The notes beneath the pieces were generated by a model that was given only the letters and a program-made list of their open reading frames with translations, was not told where the DNA came from and did no database searches. A stretch of DNA of 64,000 bases from Hermatobates lingyangjiaoensis (lineage: Eukaryota; Arthropoda; Insecta; Hemiptera; Hermatobatidae): the NCBI GenBank assembly GCA_026182355.1, contig JAPFBL010000547.1, positions 1 to 64,000 on the forward strand, read 5' to 3'. A program made the position numbers and the translations under genes. Positions 42,813 through 54,685 of the stretch are shown here, piece after piece. The first letter of the stretch is position 1, and every line of letters starts with the position of its first letter.

Positions 42813-45800
42813 ATGAGAAGGCTAACTGATTTAGGAACTCGGATTGCTCTGCTTGTGATTTATGTGGCGAGTACTTTTGTCAATGCTTTAGATGACGGAC
42901 CGTCGACGGATGACAACCCAAACTCTGTCAGACTTGTAGGGGGTGACCATGCCCTTGAAGGTATTGTGCTCAATCTTAAAGCCATCACAATACTTACTAT
43001 ATTTATTATTTTCTAACCCTTATATACTTCTTTGTATAGAAACATTATTTTTTGTAACTTGCAATGATAAATCAATCACCTCTTACACAGTCAATATTTT
43101 GATGATTAGTTTTAGAGAAAATATCTGGGTAATCTAGTTTTCGACAAGTCATTGAAGTCTGGTAGTTCTAGTACTTATCTTCTAGTTTGACACAGTGGCG
43201 TAGCAACTATTTTTGCCACCAGGGGCTATCGTAAGATTTGCCACCAGGGGCTATCGTAAGATTTGCCACCAGGAGCTGTCGTAAGATTTGCCACCAGGGG
43301 ATGTCGTAAGATTTGTCACCAGGGGATGTCGTAAGATTTGCCACTAGGGGATGTCGTAAGATTTGCCACCAGGGGCTATCGTAAGATTTGCCACCAGGGG
43401 CTATCGTAAGATTTGCCACCAGGAGCTGTCGTAAGATTTGCCACCAGGGGATGTCGTAAGATTTGTCACCAGGGGCTATCGTAAGATTTGCCACCCCTCC
43501 TGCTGGAATTAAAATACGTAAACCTTCAAAATTCCAGAAAGTCTTCAAAACATTTATTTTCATGGAATTACAACTAACGATCTAATTTTAGACTGCTGTT
43601 ATTAACTCTAGACTTCCATCTTATTGCAGTACTCGTTTACATATACAGTCATCATCAAAGAAAACCAATGAATTGTCAAAACAAAAACTTTTAATCAAAT
43701 CATAAAAAAAATTGTTAAATTAAATTAACTGGCTACGCAAACGAATATAATAAACTTTCATAAGAGCCTTATTTTATATTTCTTAGAACTGCTAAAAGAA
43801 AAAAAATGAAAAATAATGTCTCCAGAAGTAAAAATGTGATAACAGAACTACATATTGAGTAAAATTAAAGTCATAGCGATAGGTGATTTTAGAGTTATGC
43901 TAAATCCAGATGTAGTTATGGGCAATTTAGTATTTTGTGTAAAGTGCCAGATTGCCAGTTGATCACAAAAAATAGTTTTATGTAAATTGAAAAATATTTT
44001 GAATGAATAAAAATACATCAACAATAAACGTTAAATATTTCAGTACGTAAAGAACAAGCAAGTGGGACTTGAATTCTGAAAGTCTAAACAGAACCCAAAA
44101 TGTGTAATATAACATATATTTTGGAGGATTTATCTCGTCTTTCTGCACTCATCAACTTTAGAGTCCCCCCCCCCCCCCCACAAGGTAAAAACTTTCTAAG
44201 CTATAAATAAAGAGGAACTATTTGAGATGAAAATAAAAAAAGTTAGGTTATGTAGTTTAATAGATCATAAGATTATTGGGGGGTTTATCTCCGAAATCAT
44301 AAAAGGAATTTGAAAACATAGTAACACATAATCAAATAAAGATACAGTCAATTATTGTAATTATATTGCATTGAGCATTGAATAATATAAATACATCTTT
44401 CATTAATGTATCAAAATTGATGAAAAATGTTTGTTTTTGGTGTTTCTGTAGGTAATGTGTAAAGATTGGGATTTGTTTTGTAGAAAATGTCGTATAGATG
44501 ATAGGCGAAGTGATTTTGACTTGTTTGAATAGGGAACGTGGAGGTGTGGCATGACGGAAGATGGGGAAGCGTGTGTGATGACGAGTGGGACATGGTGGAG
44601 GCGGAGGTCACCTGTCGACAGCTGCGGTCTTCAGCTGCCAGAGTCACGCACAGCTCTAAGTTTGGACCAGCAGGAGGTAAGAGAACCATAGTAGGAGGCA
44701 TCGACAACAAGATTTCACAATAAACCACGTGAAACAACAATCAATGTTCAAACCACGATCAGAAATGAAAGATCTTTCAAACGTAAGAAGCGGTCATCGT
44801 CAGAGTCAAAAACCCAACAAATACACAAGATGCAGAAACATCATAATGAGGGATTGACAGGAGTGGGAGAGAAGAGGTGTAAAGTGCAGGAAAGGACAAT
44901 AGTCCAAGGAGGGATGTTTGGGTAAACAAAGGAGAACAGTAAAAAAAAGTAAAAAACTACATGCAAGCTGTCAACCCTCTTAGATAAGGTCAATACCCTC
45001 GTTAGGACTGAGTCAATTTTGCACATCAATTCTGTTTGTTAAATTTATTAACAAATATTATTAATATATATAATAATATATATTATTAATATATGGAATT
45101 GAGTACAATTATAGATAGATTTTTACAAATTAGTTAATGTTTTTCTTTACTCTATGGTAAAATTTGACATTAGCAAGTACAATTTTCAATTTAAATTGCA
45201 GCTTCAGATGAGCCACTTTCAAAATTAGCACCTCTTAGTCTAAACTGTTAACATTTTTTATGAAAAGAAATGCTGAGTTTATCGCTTAAACAGAAAAGTA
45301 TTTTATTTTTTTCATTTTTCATTTCCCCTTTTTCAAGCTCAAATTTTTCTGTATTAAGAACACTTCAGTTGTGATTTCATTATTGTTAATAACTGACCAA
45401 TTTTTCCTATTTAAAGATAAGATTTTGAAGAACACTGTTACGTAAAACAAGGTATAGTTTTGTTGTATCCTTAATTTACCCAATTTTAAAAGTTAATAAC
45501 ATAAAACATAGAATTTTAGAAAGATTGAAAACTGTGTTGAATTATATTTGGTTGATGGTGTGTGTTAGGACACTACTGGATGGATGACGTGTTTTGCGCT
45601 GGGGATGAAAACAAGATTACGGATTGTCGCTTCGGAGGATGGGGCTCAAGTGACTGCGACGAGACAGAAGCTGCTGGAGTAGTCTGTGTGACAAATAGCC
45701 AGACATACGAGAACAACACTGAAAATATTACCAGCCTTGCAGAGACAAGAAAGGTTACATCAATGAATATATGAACTTTACTTCTGTTGACATAAAGCTA

Positions 45801-46363
45801 CGAGTAACTAAAAAAAAAAAAAATTATCAGTCGTCAGAAATATATAATCATTTAATACAGAAGAAGCATACATAGAAAGAACTGACACAACTTATTTATA
45901 TAATCTTGACATCAGTCGTCATCAGGAGAAAAAAATCGACTGCTAGAAAGAAAGTTTATCCCCCAGCAACCATGCAAGTTAATAGTGTAACTTCTTTTTA
46001 TTTATGTTTCTCTGTATCACAGATACTGCAGTACAGTTTTAATTTATCTATACTGTATACTACACAAAAATGTATAGTAGTGAAAATATAATTGAAAATA
46101 TTTATCCCCTTAATTTTAATAATTTTAACTTTTTCAAAATTCTTATTCTGTTAGTTTACGCTTAATTAGTTTAAACCATATACCTGATGATGATTTCAGT
46201 GAATCCGAAAGCTTGAAAGTAAAAATATATTATTGAGTAACCTAAGGAATTAGTTCTTCGATGTCTCTGGGACAACTCCATCATGAAATCAATCCCTTTA
46301 TTTAAAAGTTTAAATCACTTTTGAAATATATATATATATATTTATATATTATATAAACGTTTG

Positions 46364-46421
<58 letters not shown>

Positions 46422-46588
46422 CAAACCACAATATGAAACGGGAAAACAAGATTAAGATCTTTCAACCGTAACAAGCGGTCTTCATCAGAGTCAAAAACCC
46501 AACTGACAGGTTGAGAGATGTTAGTCTTGTTTTCCATTTTAAATTGTGGTTTGATCATTGATTGTTATTTCATGTGTTTGTGTGAAAT

Positions 46589-46625
<37 letters not shown>

Positions 46626-49600
46626 GATACACAAGATTTCACAATAAATAACTGAAATAACAATCAATGTTCAAACCAATAAAATAAATAGGAAAAAAAG
46701 ACTAAGATATTTCAAGCGTAACATGTGGTCTACGTTAGAGTCAAAACCCAAGCACCTTGGTTTGGACTGTAAAAATTTAAAAATAAATATGGAACGAAAT
46801 GTATCTTGATCAAATGAACAAATGATTGAGGTATTTGAAGGAAAGAAAAGTACTAGTGTTCAAACTATATCATGATAAATGCCGTATTGTCTGAAGGGTA
46901 CGTGATATGCATATTGAATATATAGATTATGTATTGTTGAAAACTTGTACTTGCACTTTTTTTTACTGATTCATTTTTTTTACTGCTGAATATAAGTACG
47001 TGTTTTTTTTCAGGTCATTAAGCCCTCTCAAAACAGGATTAGTGAAAGTGTTAGAGTACGACTTACAGGTGGGAGAGTGAAAACAGAAGGAAGTGTACAA
47101 GTGAAAATTAATGATTCTGGTAAAAATTGCTTTTATTTATTTTTTAAAAATTAATGTAGGTTGTCAACAAACAAATTCTTAGAATAGAATTTGGGTGGGA
47201 GTACATCCTATTGGTTTCTCTCTTGACATGGGCCTTGTGTGACTCCCTGGTTTAGAATGTAGTATCTTTAAAACAGAACATTAACCTATAATGACAAAGT
47301 GATGTAAATGGTTGTTTTCCAGCCTGGATGGGAGTATGTGGAGAGGGATGGAGTTTGCTTCAGGCAGCTGTTGTGTGCAGAGATCTCGGATATGGGTACG
47401 CTTTGATGGCTCTTCAATCTAATGTATTTGAAGGTAAAATAATCTTATCATTAATTCAAATCTATCAAAGTATTTTATAGAAAAAGTAACCTAGAATCTA
47501 CATTTGTATTTATTTAATAGTTTACTTTTTGCGCTATAAAAATCATATTGATCAAACTGCACTACCTGTGACTGATAGGGGTGTTCTATTGGTTAGAACA
47601 CTCCGATGGATCAGAGTTCACATTTTAACGATGGCTTTAGGGTTTCTCAAAGGAGAGAATGGCACACTAAGCCATCTCTCAAACAATGCTGTCATTTGCT
47701 AGTCAATACAACAACAGGTTACACAGGCTATATAGTCTATACAGCAACAGGTTACACAGTTTATATAGTCTATACAACAACATGTTACGGAGGTTTCATA
47801 GTCTATACAACAGATTACAAATGTTATATAGTCTATACAAGAACAGTTACACAGATTATATAGTCTATACAACAACATGTTACGGAGGTTTCATAGTCTC
47901 TACAACAGATTACAAATGTTATATGGTCTATACAACAACAGTTACACAGATTATATAGTCTATAAAACCTGTTACGGAGGTTTCATAGTCTATACAACAG
48001 ATTACAAATGTTATATAGTCTATACAACAGATTACAAATGTTATATAGTCTATACAACAACAGTTACACAGATTATATAGTCTATACAACAACAGTTACA
48101 CAGATTATATAGTCTATACAACAACATGTTACGGAGGTTTCATAGTCTCTACAACAGATTACAAATGTTATATGGTCTATACAACAACAGTTACACAGAT
48201 TATATAGTCTATAAAACCTGTTACGGAGGTTTCATAGTCTATACAACAGATTACAAATGTTATATAGTCTATACAACAACAGTTACACAGATTATATAGT
48301 CTATACAACAACATGTTACAGAGGTTATAATCTATACAACAATGGGTTATATAGGTTATATAGTCTATGTGTGTTTCCTAGTGGGGACTCCCACTACTAA
48401 CCTAACCTGGATAGCATATATTTTTTAGCTTGAGGGTAGCCACATAAATGTCTGAAATATACTATATTAGTTTGTTGAGAGTCTAAGGTGTATCAATTTC
48501 TTGATTTATAAATAAAGTTGTTGGGAATGTTTGGTGAGCAGGTGACGAGGTGGCTTTCGGGTTGAGTGGAGTGACGTGCAAAGGCAATGAAGTAAGGCTG
48601 TCCTCCTGCCTCCACGAAACCTTGTCCTGCCCTCTTAACGAACCTGCTGGAGTTATCTGCACTCAAGGTCGGTATTTCTTCATTTGGTTCTTGAAAAGCT
48701 TTGCAGACAATTCATATCTTTACTTTTGTAAAGATAACTGACCTGTTAGAATTGAATAGGAAAACATATGGAGACCCCTATGTATGCAGTTAATGAGGAC
48801 CAGATACGCGAGAAACATGATTGATTATGATATGTATTGCTAAATGTGAAGAGCTTCATAAGGTCATATGAAAAGTTTTGTCACATCTCATGTTCTATAA
48901 CATTAGAACATTACTGTCTCAACTTCAGTTTGACCTAACCATTAACTGCTGTTAGGATTAAGTGGAACAAATGTATACTTTAAACTTAGACTAATGAAAT
49001 ATTATTTATTTAACTATCAAAAATACATTTTTTTATAATATATGAGTCTTTAATTTTTTTTGTACTCGCTTCTGGTAGAAACTGGTAGGTCCGGGGTTCG
49101 ATCCCCACCTGATCCTCGATTTATTCACGCGGGAGGTGAATAAATCTGAGCTCCTCGTCCATCGGAGAGGATATTAAGCCGTCAGTACCGAGCCTGTACT
49201 CGTTAAAGATCCCTACTCGAAATGCACTTGAGTTAGGCGAAATTTAGGATTCCCTATGTAGAATCTGTAGAATCACCAAATAAACAAAAAGACAGTAAAC
49301 GGCTGATGTTATACCCGCTAGTGGATCGGTTTAAACTCAGTGTTTCCCAAACTTTTTCGAGTGACCGCCCCCTTGGGTCCATAAACCTATAACTCAACAC
49401 TCTTGAATAATAATCAGATTCCTAGACTAAATAACCAAAAGAGTGACATTTTAATAATTAAATTAAAATAATTACTAATCGAATATTTATTTAGAATACA
49501 ATAAATGTTTTGTTTTATAGCATATTTATGCAAAAAAATTAATACACAATAAAAGAAACTTAGGTGAGAATATACTTTTAACATAAAAATGAATCATCAA

Positions 49601-52600
49601 AACAAATAATTTTAAGAAACTGTTTCCTAGAAGTTTACATGTCGTGTTTTCACTTAAATTTAGAAATTATATTGCATGAACATTTTCAATTTATGGAAAT
49701 AATCCCCGCTCCTTTTTGCATTACCGCCCCCAGGGGGGCGGTAGCGCCCACTTTGGGAAACACTGGTTTAAACAATAAAAACAAATAGACAAACACGAAT
49801 TGGTCTTCAAAGAGTGTCTGGTGAAATCTGAATACGCATCATCGAAAAGGTTGAAAACAGTCCGTCCCTTAGATAAGCTTGTTTTTAATAAAATAACGAT
49901 TATATAATGAAAATTTTCTTAAATGTTTTGGTTCGCGACTTTCGGTCCATCCCCTGTATTAGAGATCAGACTGTTGGAAATGTTTTATACATAGTTGGAG
50001 ATGCATTGAATAGGTGTGATACAAATGGAGTTTGATCAGAACTAGGGGACCTGGAGGTGGACGTACGAGAGTTGGAGTCGAGTGCCTACCTGGAGGACAG
50101 GAGCGTGAGCTCTCTGCAGTGCGCCATGGAGGAGAACTGCCTGGCGTCCTCCGCCTACACCGACCATGACCCCACAGCCATCAGGCGTCTGCTCAGGTTC
50201 ACGGCCTCCATCCATAACAAAGGCACCCGAGACTTCGTCCCCTTCTTGCCCAAGCACCTCTGGCAGTACCATCAGTGTCACATGTCAGTGTCACTTCTTT
50301 CGCTTTACCTTCCTAAAAATGACAACTAATTCATTATTTTCAGGGATTTACAACCTGTGGTATTCAAAATATAATCAATAATAGTAGACATTATTTGTAA
50401 TGCATTATTTATAATCATAGAATATATATTGATATAGCTTCAAAATTCAAAAATCTTACTTACTCAAGGCTAGCTAAGTAAGTTTTTTGAATGTTTTATG
50501 ATGAATGTAAAGTAGATGTGAAAATGTCCTTTGTTTTTGTTATTTTATATCCCGGAGTATGTCTTAAAATACAATAAAGACGAAACGTTGATATATTTCA
50601 TTAAAACGTACCGCAGCTTCGGCATTCACAACTTTCAAACTCAGCTGTTCTAGTCTCCTGACAATCCTACGGCTAGGGGTAGGTAACTCCCAAATGAGTT
50701 GTCCAAAGGACATAAAGAAACTTTTAAAAACACTTTAATTACATAAACACTTCAACATACTCAATAACTTTAACTATTTAACACAAAACAAGCTTTCGGC
50801 CTAAACATACGAGTAGGTCATCCTCAGGTTCAAGTAAGTAACAATACAGAAAGTAGTCATATAAATATATGACCTAAGGAATAAACTGAGGATGACCTAT
50901 GTTTAGGCCGAAAGCTTGTTTTGTGTTAAATAGTTCAAGTTATTGAGTATGTTGAAGTGTTTATGAAATTAAAGTGTTTTTAAAAGTTTCTTTATGTCCT
51001 TTGGACAACTCATTTGGGAGTTACCTACCCCTAGCCGTAGGATTGTCAGGAGACTAGAACAGCTGAGTTTGAAAGTTGAGAATGCCGAAGCTGCGGTACT
51101 TTTTAATGGAATATGCCTACATGAAGATTTGCTGCCCTCATACGCATATATATATATATATATATATATACACTTAAAATAAACTGTGGCACATAGACAG
51201 GAACATAACAAAGACTCACTTTTCAATATTTTGACCGTAATGGCGGTCGTCCTCAGGAGAAGAAGTGAATTGACGGAGGGACGACAGTCAACATTATATG
51301 TATAAAATACAAAGATTTCATATATAATACAATATATTCTAGATATCTCATAAATCAGTAAATAACGACAAGTTGATAGCCTATAGTCGAAGCGCTAATA
51401 TGAATGTTGTTTCCTTTAGGCACTTCCACAGCATGGAGGTGTTTGCCACTTTTGATGTCATTTCACCAACCGGAAGTAAAGTCGCCGAAGGCCATAAAGC
51501 TTCCTTTTGCCTGGAAGACAATGTTTGCTCTGAAGGAACAAAACCTCGTTATTCTTGTGCCGACTTCGGCGACCAAGGCATTTCTCCCAACTGCACTGAT
51601 GTCTATAAACACAATATCGACTGCCAGTGGGTGGACGTTACAGATGTCCCACAAGGCCTGTACACCTTCAAGGTACTTACTTCATGAATATATCCATAAA
51701 CAGGTATAAAACCAACCATCAACCATTTCCTAGATCACGTTACCGATTTTGTAAAATGTAAAAAAATTGAGTTAAATTTACTTCAGAATTATAACTCTAT
51801 TATTTAAGCAATATAAAAATAAAAAAATATATTTTTTTAAAGATTCAAATACTTATTATTTAAATTGATTGATAATAATGTATAATATCATTATTTAGCG
51901 GACAAGGTTAGCTCAGTGGTTAACGTACTCTCCTCTGAACTGGTAGGCCCAGGGTTCGATACCCACCTGACCCGCGCTTTATTCACGTGGGAAGTGAATA
52001 AATCTGAGTACGTCGTTCTCATTTATCTGAGAGGATGTTACGCTGTCGGTTCCGAGCCTGTACAATGTCACGTACTCGTTAAAGATCCCTACTCGAAATG
52101 CATTTGAGTTAAGCAAAATTTAGAATTCCCAATATAGAATCTGTATAGTCACCGATCAAAAAAAAAAGCTGGCAAACGGCTGACTTTATCAACCGCTATG
52201 GGATCGGTTTAAACAATAAAAATCACTATTTAATGAATAAAAGCTTAATTAAATAATATTTCATAATTAATTATGAATTGTTTAAATTAATCTATTGATT
52301 AAAATAAAATATGAAAAATTTAACTTTTATCGCATAACGAAATACAAAAAAATTATAAAATAAAATAATAGAAATTCATAATAACCTTACAAGAGCTGGA
52401 AGAGACGTTTAACTTGTTTCTCTGATTCTCGTAGCCTTAATGTAATAAAATGCCATTTTTTTCTCCCAAGTTTAACCAAAATAAACTGTCCCTGAAAACT
52501 TGATTAAAAAATGATTAATTTTTTTGTTAGTTGGGAGGAGTGGATGAAAAGTACTGTTTTGCATAAAATACAATGTGTAATTAAAAACAAAAAAAATGTA

Positions 52601-53685
52601 ATTTAGTCTTTTATATTGCCTAATTAATTTAAAATATATTTATAAAATCTTCAAATTTATCCATTTGTATTATCTTGGTAACTGTTGACATGAGTATAAA
52701 TTATATAGAAAAAAATAACATTTGAAAGTTTTGTTTTTTAAACTAAAAGACTGAAAAACCTGATTTATATTTACTTTTATTCTATCAGACGGTCGATACA
52801 TTATATAATTGTAATTATTAAAAAGAAAAAAAAGAACTGCATAAACAAATAAAGTTGGTAAAAAATAATATATTCAGCCATGCTTATATGAAACATGAAA
52901 CAATAATATAATTAAGTACTCATTCTGAGGTAAAATGGATAAACCAACAAAAGTCTTCACACAAATGAAGTTTTATTCAACGCGTTTCGAACACTTTGTG
53001 TTCATAATCAGGAAGACACTATAATACAAATGATATCTAATTAGTTACAAAAACTAGAGTGAAATAATAAAATTCAATTAAGAGAATTCAAGACATACCC
53101 AAGGATGTGGTACTGACGGGTTGGTCCAGTGAAAACAACTAGTAGGAAACAGATCCGTTGCGAAAGAGTGGGGATAGGCATTTAGGAGATAAGGTGACAA
53201 AAGGCTTCGGGTATGCTTGAAAACCGTTAACTGAAATACAGAAGGCCAGAACCACTAATTTAGAGGAAAGAAACTTTTTTTTTGTTATATATTTTTTAAT
53301 TTATTTCTTTGCGATTCTAGGAACAGTTTAAGAAATTTTGGACACCCTGGAATTTGATCATTAAGACATAGAGAGGCAGAAGAATTATTAATGACGGCTT
53401 GTTTATTTGAAAAGCTTCCAAATTACAAATCTTACGGATTGCACAACTAATGATTTATAATTAAGTACATGTGTTTTTTAGAAATCGCCATTATGTTAAG
53501 GTTTTATTTTGTGCTTTGTTAGTATGAAGTCGTGATTCATGACGTGTTTAATTTTGTTACAGGTTATAGTAAATCCAGAATTCAAGATTGCTGAAATGAG
53601 TTATGTTAACAATGCAGCGGAGTGTCACCTGCTATACACTCAATCAGCAATGCAACTATATGGGTGTCACCTCACTCTTCCTTAG
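42813..53685 (+). CDS. Lysyl oxidase-like protein with two SRCR domains
   Basis: Nine exons, 477 aa: 42813-42960, 44533-44676, 45569-45753, 47014-47119, 47323-47433, 48542-48667, 50046-50283, 51420-51672, 53563-53685. Order: signal peptide (cleavage near VNA/LDD); SRCR 1 (VRLVGGD...[10 protein letters not shown]...VTCRQL...GVVCV); an N-glycosylated linker; SRCR 2 (VRVRLTGG...VVCRDLGYG...GVICT); and the catalytic domain from residue about 275. The copper site is complete (W-x-x-H-x-C-H-x-H-x-H split across exons 7 and 8). The quinone-cofactor residues are present: Lys in [12 protein letters not shown] and Tyr in [12 protein letters not shown]. So an active secreted amine oxidase is expected, oxidising lysines to cross-link matrix. 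Two SRCRs, not the four of vertebrate LOXL2-4, fits arthropod homologues. The last exon ends YGCHLTLP; a possible longer C-terminus is given separately. Confidence 0.93.
43195..43495. repeat. 25-bp minisatellite, 11 copies
   Basis: Unit GTAAGATTTGCCACCAGGGG + CTATC, with GGAGCTGTC and GGGGATGTC variants. The order of variants repeats (A A B C C C / A A B C A), so a multi-unit block was duplicated. The preceding CAGTGGCGTAGCAACTA resembles a DNA-transposon terminus from which the array may have grown. It is in intron 1 of the lysyl oxidase-like gene. Confidence 0.9.
43500..44532. other. Intron 1 remainder, lysyl oxidase-like gene
   Basis: AT-rich, a C13 run near 44166-44178, nothing else recognised. 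Confidence 0.4.
44725..44815 (-). repeat. Single foldback arm (GAAAGATC family)
   Basis: On the minus strand: TTGGGTTTTTGACTCTGACG, core CTGACGA-T-[GACCG...]-GAAAGATC at 44775-44803, then a GTGGTTTGAACATTGATTGT tail. It begins about 50 bp inside intron 2. Confidence 0.75.
44820..45560. other. Intron 2 remainder, lysyl oxidase-like gene
   Basis: AT-rich; a TAATATATAATAATATA palindrome near 45058-45095. Confidence 0.4.
46184..46210 (+). ncRNA. Hammerhead-like motif
   Basis: CTGATGA, one extra T, GATT...AATC helix, a bulged C, then GAAAGCTTG. Similar to the CCGAAAGCTTG motifs of the 50.6-51.1 kb foldback. In intron 3. Confidence 0.4.
46320..46750. repeat. TA tracts and foldback fragments in LOX-like intron 3
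   Basis: (TA)n at 46326-46420 and 46593-46620 bracket a foldback of the GAAAGATC family (46425-46590). Its minus-strand core CTGATGA-A-[GACCG/CGGTT]-GAAAGATC lies at 46460-46488. A further decayed arm follows at 46625-46750. Confidence 0.8.
47690..48375. repeat. Complex minisatellite, about 30-bp units with higher-order structure
   Basis: Units share TATAGTCTATACAACAACA followed by variants GTTACACAGAT, TGTTACGGAGGTTTCA or GATTACAAATGT. A block of several units at 47876-48066 is repeated nearly exactly at about 48125-48308. Three plus-strand frames of 67-90 codons here are artefacts. In intron 5 of the lysyl oxidase-like gene. Confidence 0.9.
48668..49060. other. Intron 6, 5' part
   Basis: No feature recognised. 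Confidence 0.4.
49061..49790 (+). mobile_element. tRNA-derived SINE, family A copy 5, interrupted by hAT
   Basis: Plus orientation. Head fragment with GGTTCGATCCCCACCTGATC, body to GGATCGGTTTAAAC at 49336. The sequence resumes after the hAT insertion with GTTTAAACAATAAAA. The 5' part of the tRNA head is truncated. Confidence 0.85.
49337..49765. mobile_element. Non-autonomous hAT element
   Basis: 429 bp with termini (T)CAGTGTTTCCCAAAC and ...TTTGGGAAACACTG, flanked by a perfect 8-bp duplication GTTTAAAC (49329-49336 and 49766-49773). The subterminal GTGACCGCCCCC and GGGGGGCGGTAGCGCCCAC also pair. No transposase. Confidence 0.9.
50606..51115. repeat. Foldback in LOX-like intron 7
   Basis: Arms of about 220-240 bp (50606-50845 and about 50880-51115) are near-perfect reverse complements around a short, AT-rich centre. 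Hammerhead-like cores lie at 50794-50827 (minus) and 50886-50913 (plus): CTGAGGA-T-[GACCTA/TAGG..]-CCGAAAGCTTG. A further motif at 50551-50585 (CGGAGTA-T-GTCTT/AAGAC-GAAACGTTG) lies just outside. A (TA)n tract follows at 51145-51172. Confidence 0.88.
51186..51300 (-). repeat. Single foldback arm with hammerhead-like core
   Basis: On the minus strand: GTCCCTCCGTCAATTCACTT, CTGAGGA-C-[GACCG/CGGTC helix]-AAAA (51229-51256), then AAAGTGAGTCTTTGTTATGT. Homologous to 4770-4870. It lies 120 bp upstream of exon 8. Confidence 0.7.
51898..52221 (+). mobile_element. tRNA-derived SINE, family A copy 6 (reference copy)
   Basis: Full length, 324 bp: A-box GGTTAGCTCAGTGGTTAACG, B-box GGGTTCGATACCCACCTG, body with TTATTCACGTGGGAAGTGAA, GAGTTAAGCAAAATTTAGAA and terminal GGTTTAAACAATAAAA. 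The flanks ATCATTATTTA (51887-51897) and ATCACTATTTA (52222-52232) look like an 11-bp target duplication with one change. In intron 8. Confidence 0.9.
52240..52960. other. Intron 8, AT-rich
   Basis: Nothing recognised. Confidence 0.4.
52960..53240 (-). repeat. Repeat with hammerhead-like motif
   Basis: The minus strand at 52985-53011 reads CTGATTA-T-[GAACAC/GTGTTC helix]-GAAACGCGTTGAATAAAAC. The following 200 bp are GC-richer than the surroundings and probably part of the same PLE-type repeat. G8 of the core is replaced by T. Confidence 0.5.
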
Positions 53686-53689
53686 AAGA

Positions 53690-54320
53690 ATAACTTTGCC
53701 AACATTTGACTTGTAAACATTTTATCACAATCTCTACATACAAAACAGTATTATAATTATCAAGCAAAAAAAAATTTCAGTAATTCAGTATTGGTGGCTT
53801 TCAAGGCTTATATTTTAGAAGCAGTATTCCATAAGGAAATATGTAATACTAGACTACCCGTGACCCTTTGTGTCATCCAAAAATTATAACAATAGTTATT
53901 GAAATCAAATCACTGAACATGGTTGACAGGATATTTTAATTGTTTCTTGTTATTAAGGCACGGATACAGATTCTTATATGGCCCAAGCTTTTGATATAGT
54001 ATTCTTAATATGATTCAAGATATATATATATATACAGTAAGTATATTTAGCAAAATAAAAATCATTTAAAAATAAAAAAAAATAATTTTTATCATATAAG
54101 TAAATAAAACATCAATTCAAGTTATATATACTATGAAATATATTTAAAACAAACAAAACTTGAAATTGAAATATTCAATATAATTACCTAACATAAAATA
54201 ACATTAATGGAAGGAATGTGTCCTTATAATATTACCTTAGAACATTCGTATTTTATGCGACAGTTGCGTTTAAGTTTGTTTCTAAAAATTATTCATTTTT
54301 AACCTCTAATGTAGTAGTTT
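53690..54320. other. 3' flank or last intron of the lysyl oxidase-like gene
   Basis: AT-rich. AATAAA-like words near 54050. It contains no exon if the alternative C-terminus is used. Confidence 0.4.
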
Positions 54321-54685
54321 ATTATATATTTGTTACATTTATTTATAATATATTTGCAGTACTGTCATCAGGGAGCACGCAAGCCTCTGGGCAACTCTTG
54401 TTACATGCCTCTATTTTATTACCAGTGTTTATATTTCGCAAATTTTAAATTAATTTTTTTTTTTCTACATTTATATATAATACATTTTCACTACAGTCAT
54501 CGGCGAGCACGCAAGCCAGTGGTCTACCCTTGCTCCATGCCTATTAGTTTATTACCAAAGAACGCAAATTTCATATTACGCAAATATTAAATTAAAAAAA
54601 TTTGTTTGTTACATTTATATATAATACATTTGCATTACTGTCATCGGCGAGCACGCAAGACACTTGCTACCCTGGCTCCAATTTT
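54320..54685. repeat. About 140-bp tandem repeat, 2.5 copies
   Basis: Each unit has TACATTTATATATAATACAT, a (C/G)AGTCATCGGCGAGCACGCAAG block and CTCCATGCCT. Copies start near 54325, 54465 and 54610. The 86-codon frame across it is an artefact. Confidence 0.85.

Noticed and set aside
43207..43563. Repetitive 118-codon minus-strand frame
   Set aside because: Arises because a 25-bp repeat read in all phases happens to lack stops; inside intron 1.
47606..48080. Three overlapping Tyr-rich frames
   Set aside because: They are translations of the minisatellite in a lysyl oxidase-like intron.
47690..48375. CRISPR-like regular repeats
   Set aside because: Units are adjacent variants without unique spacers, in a eukaryotic intron.
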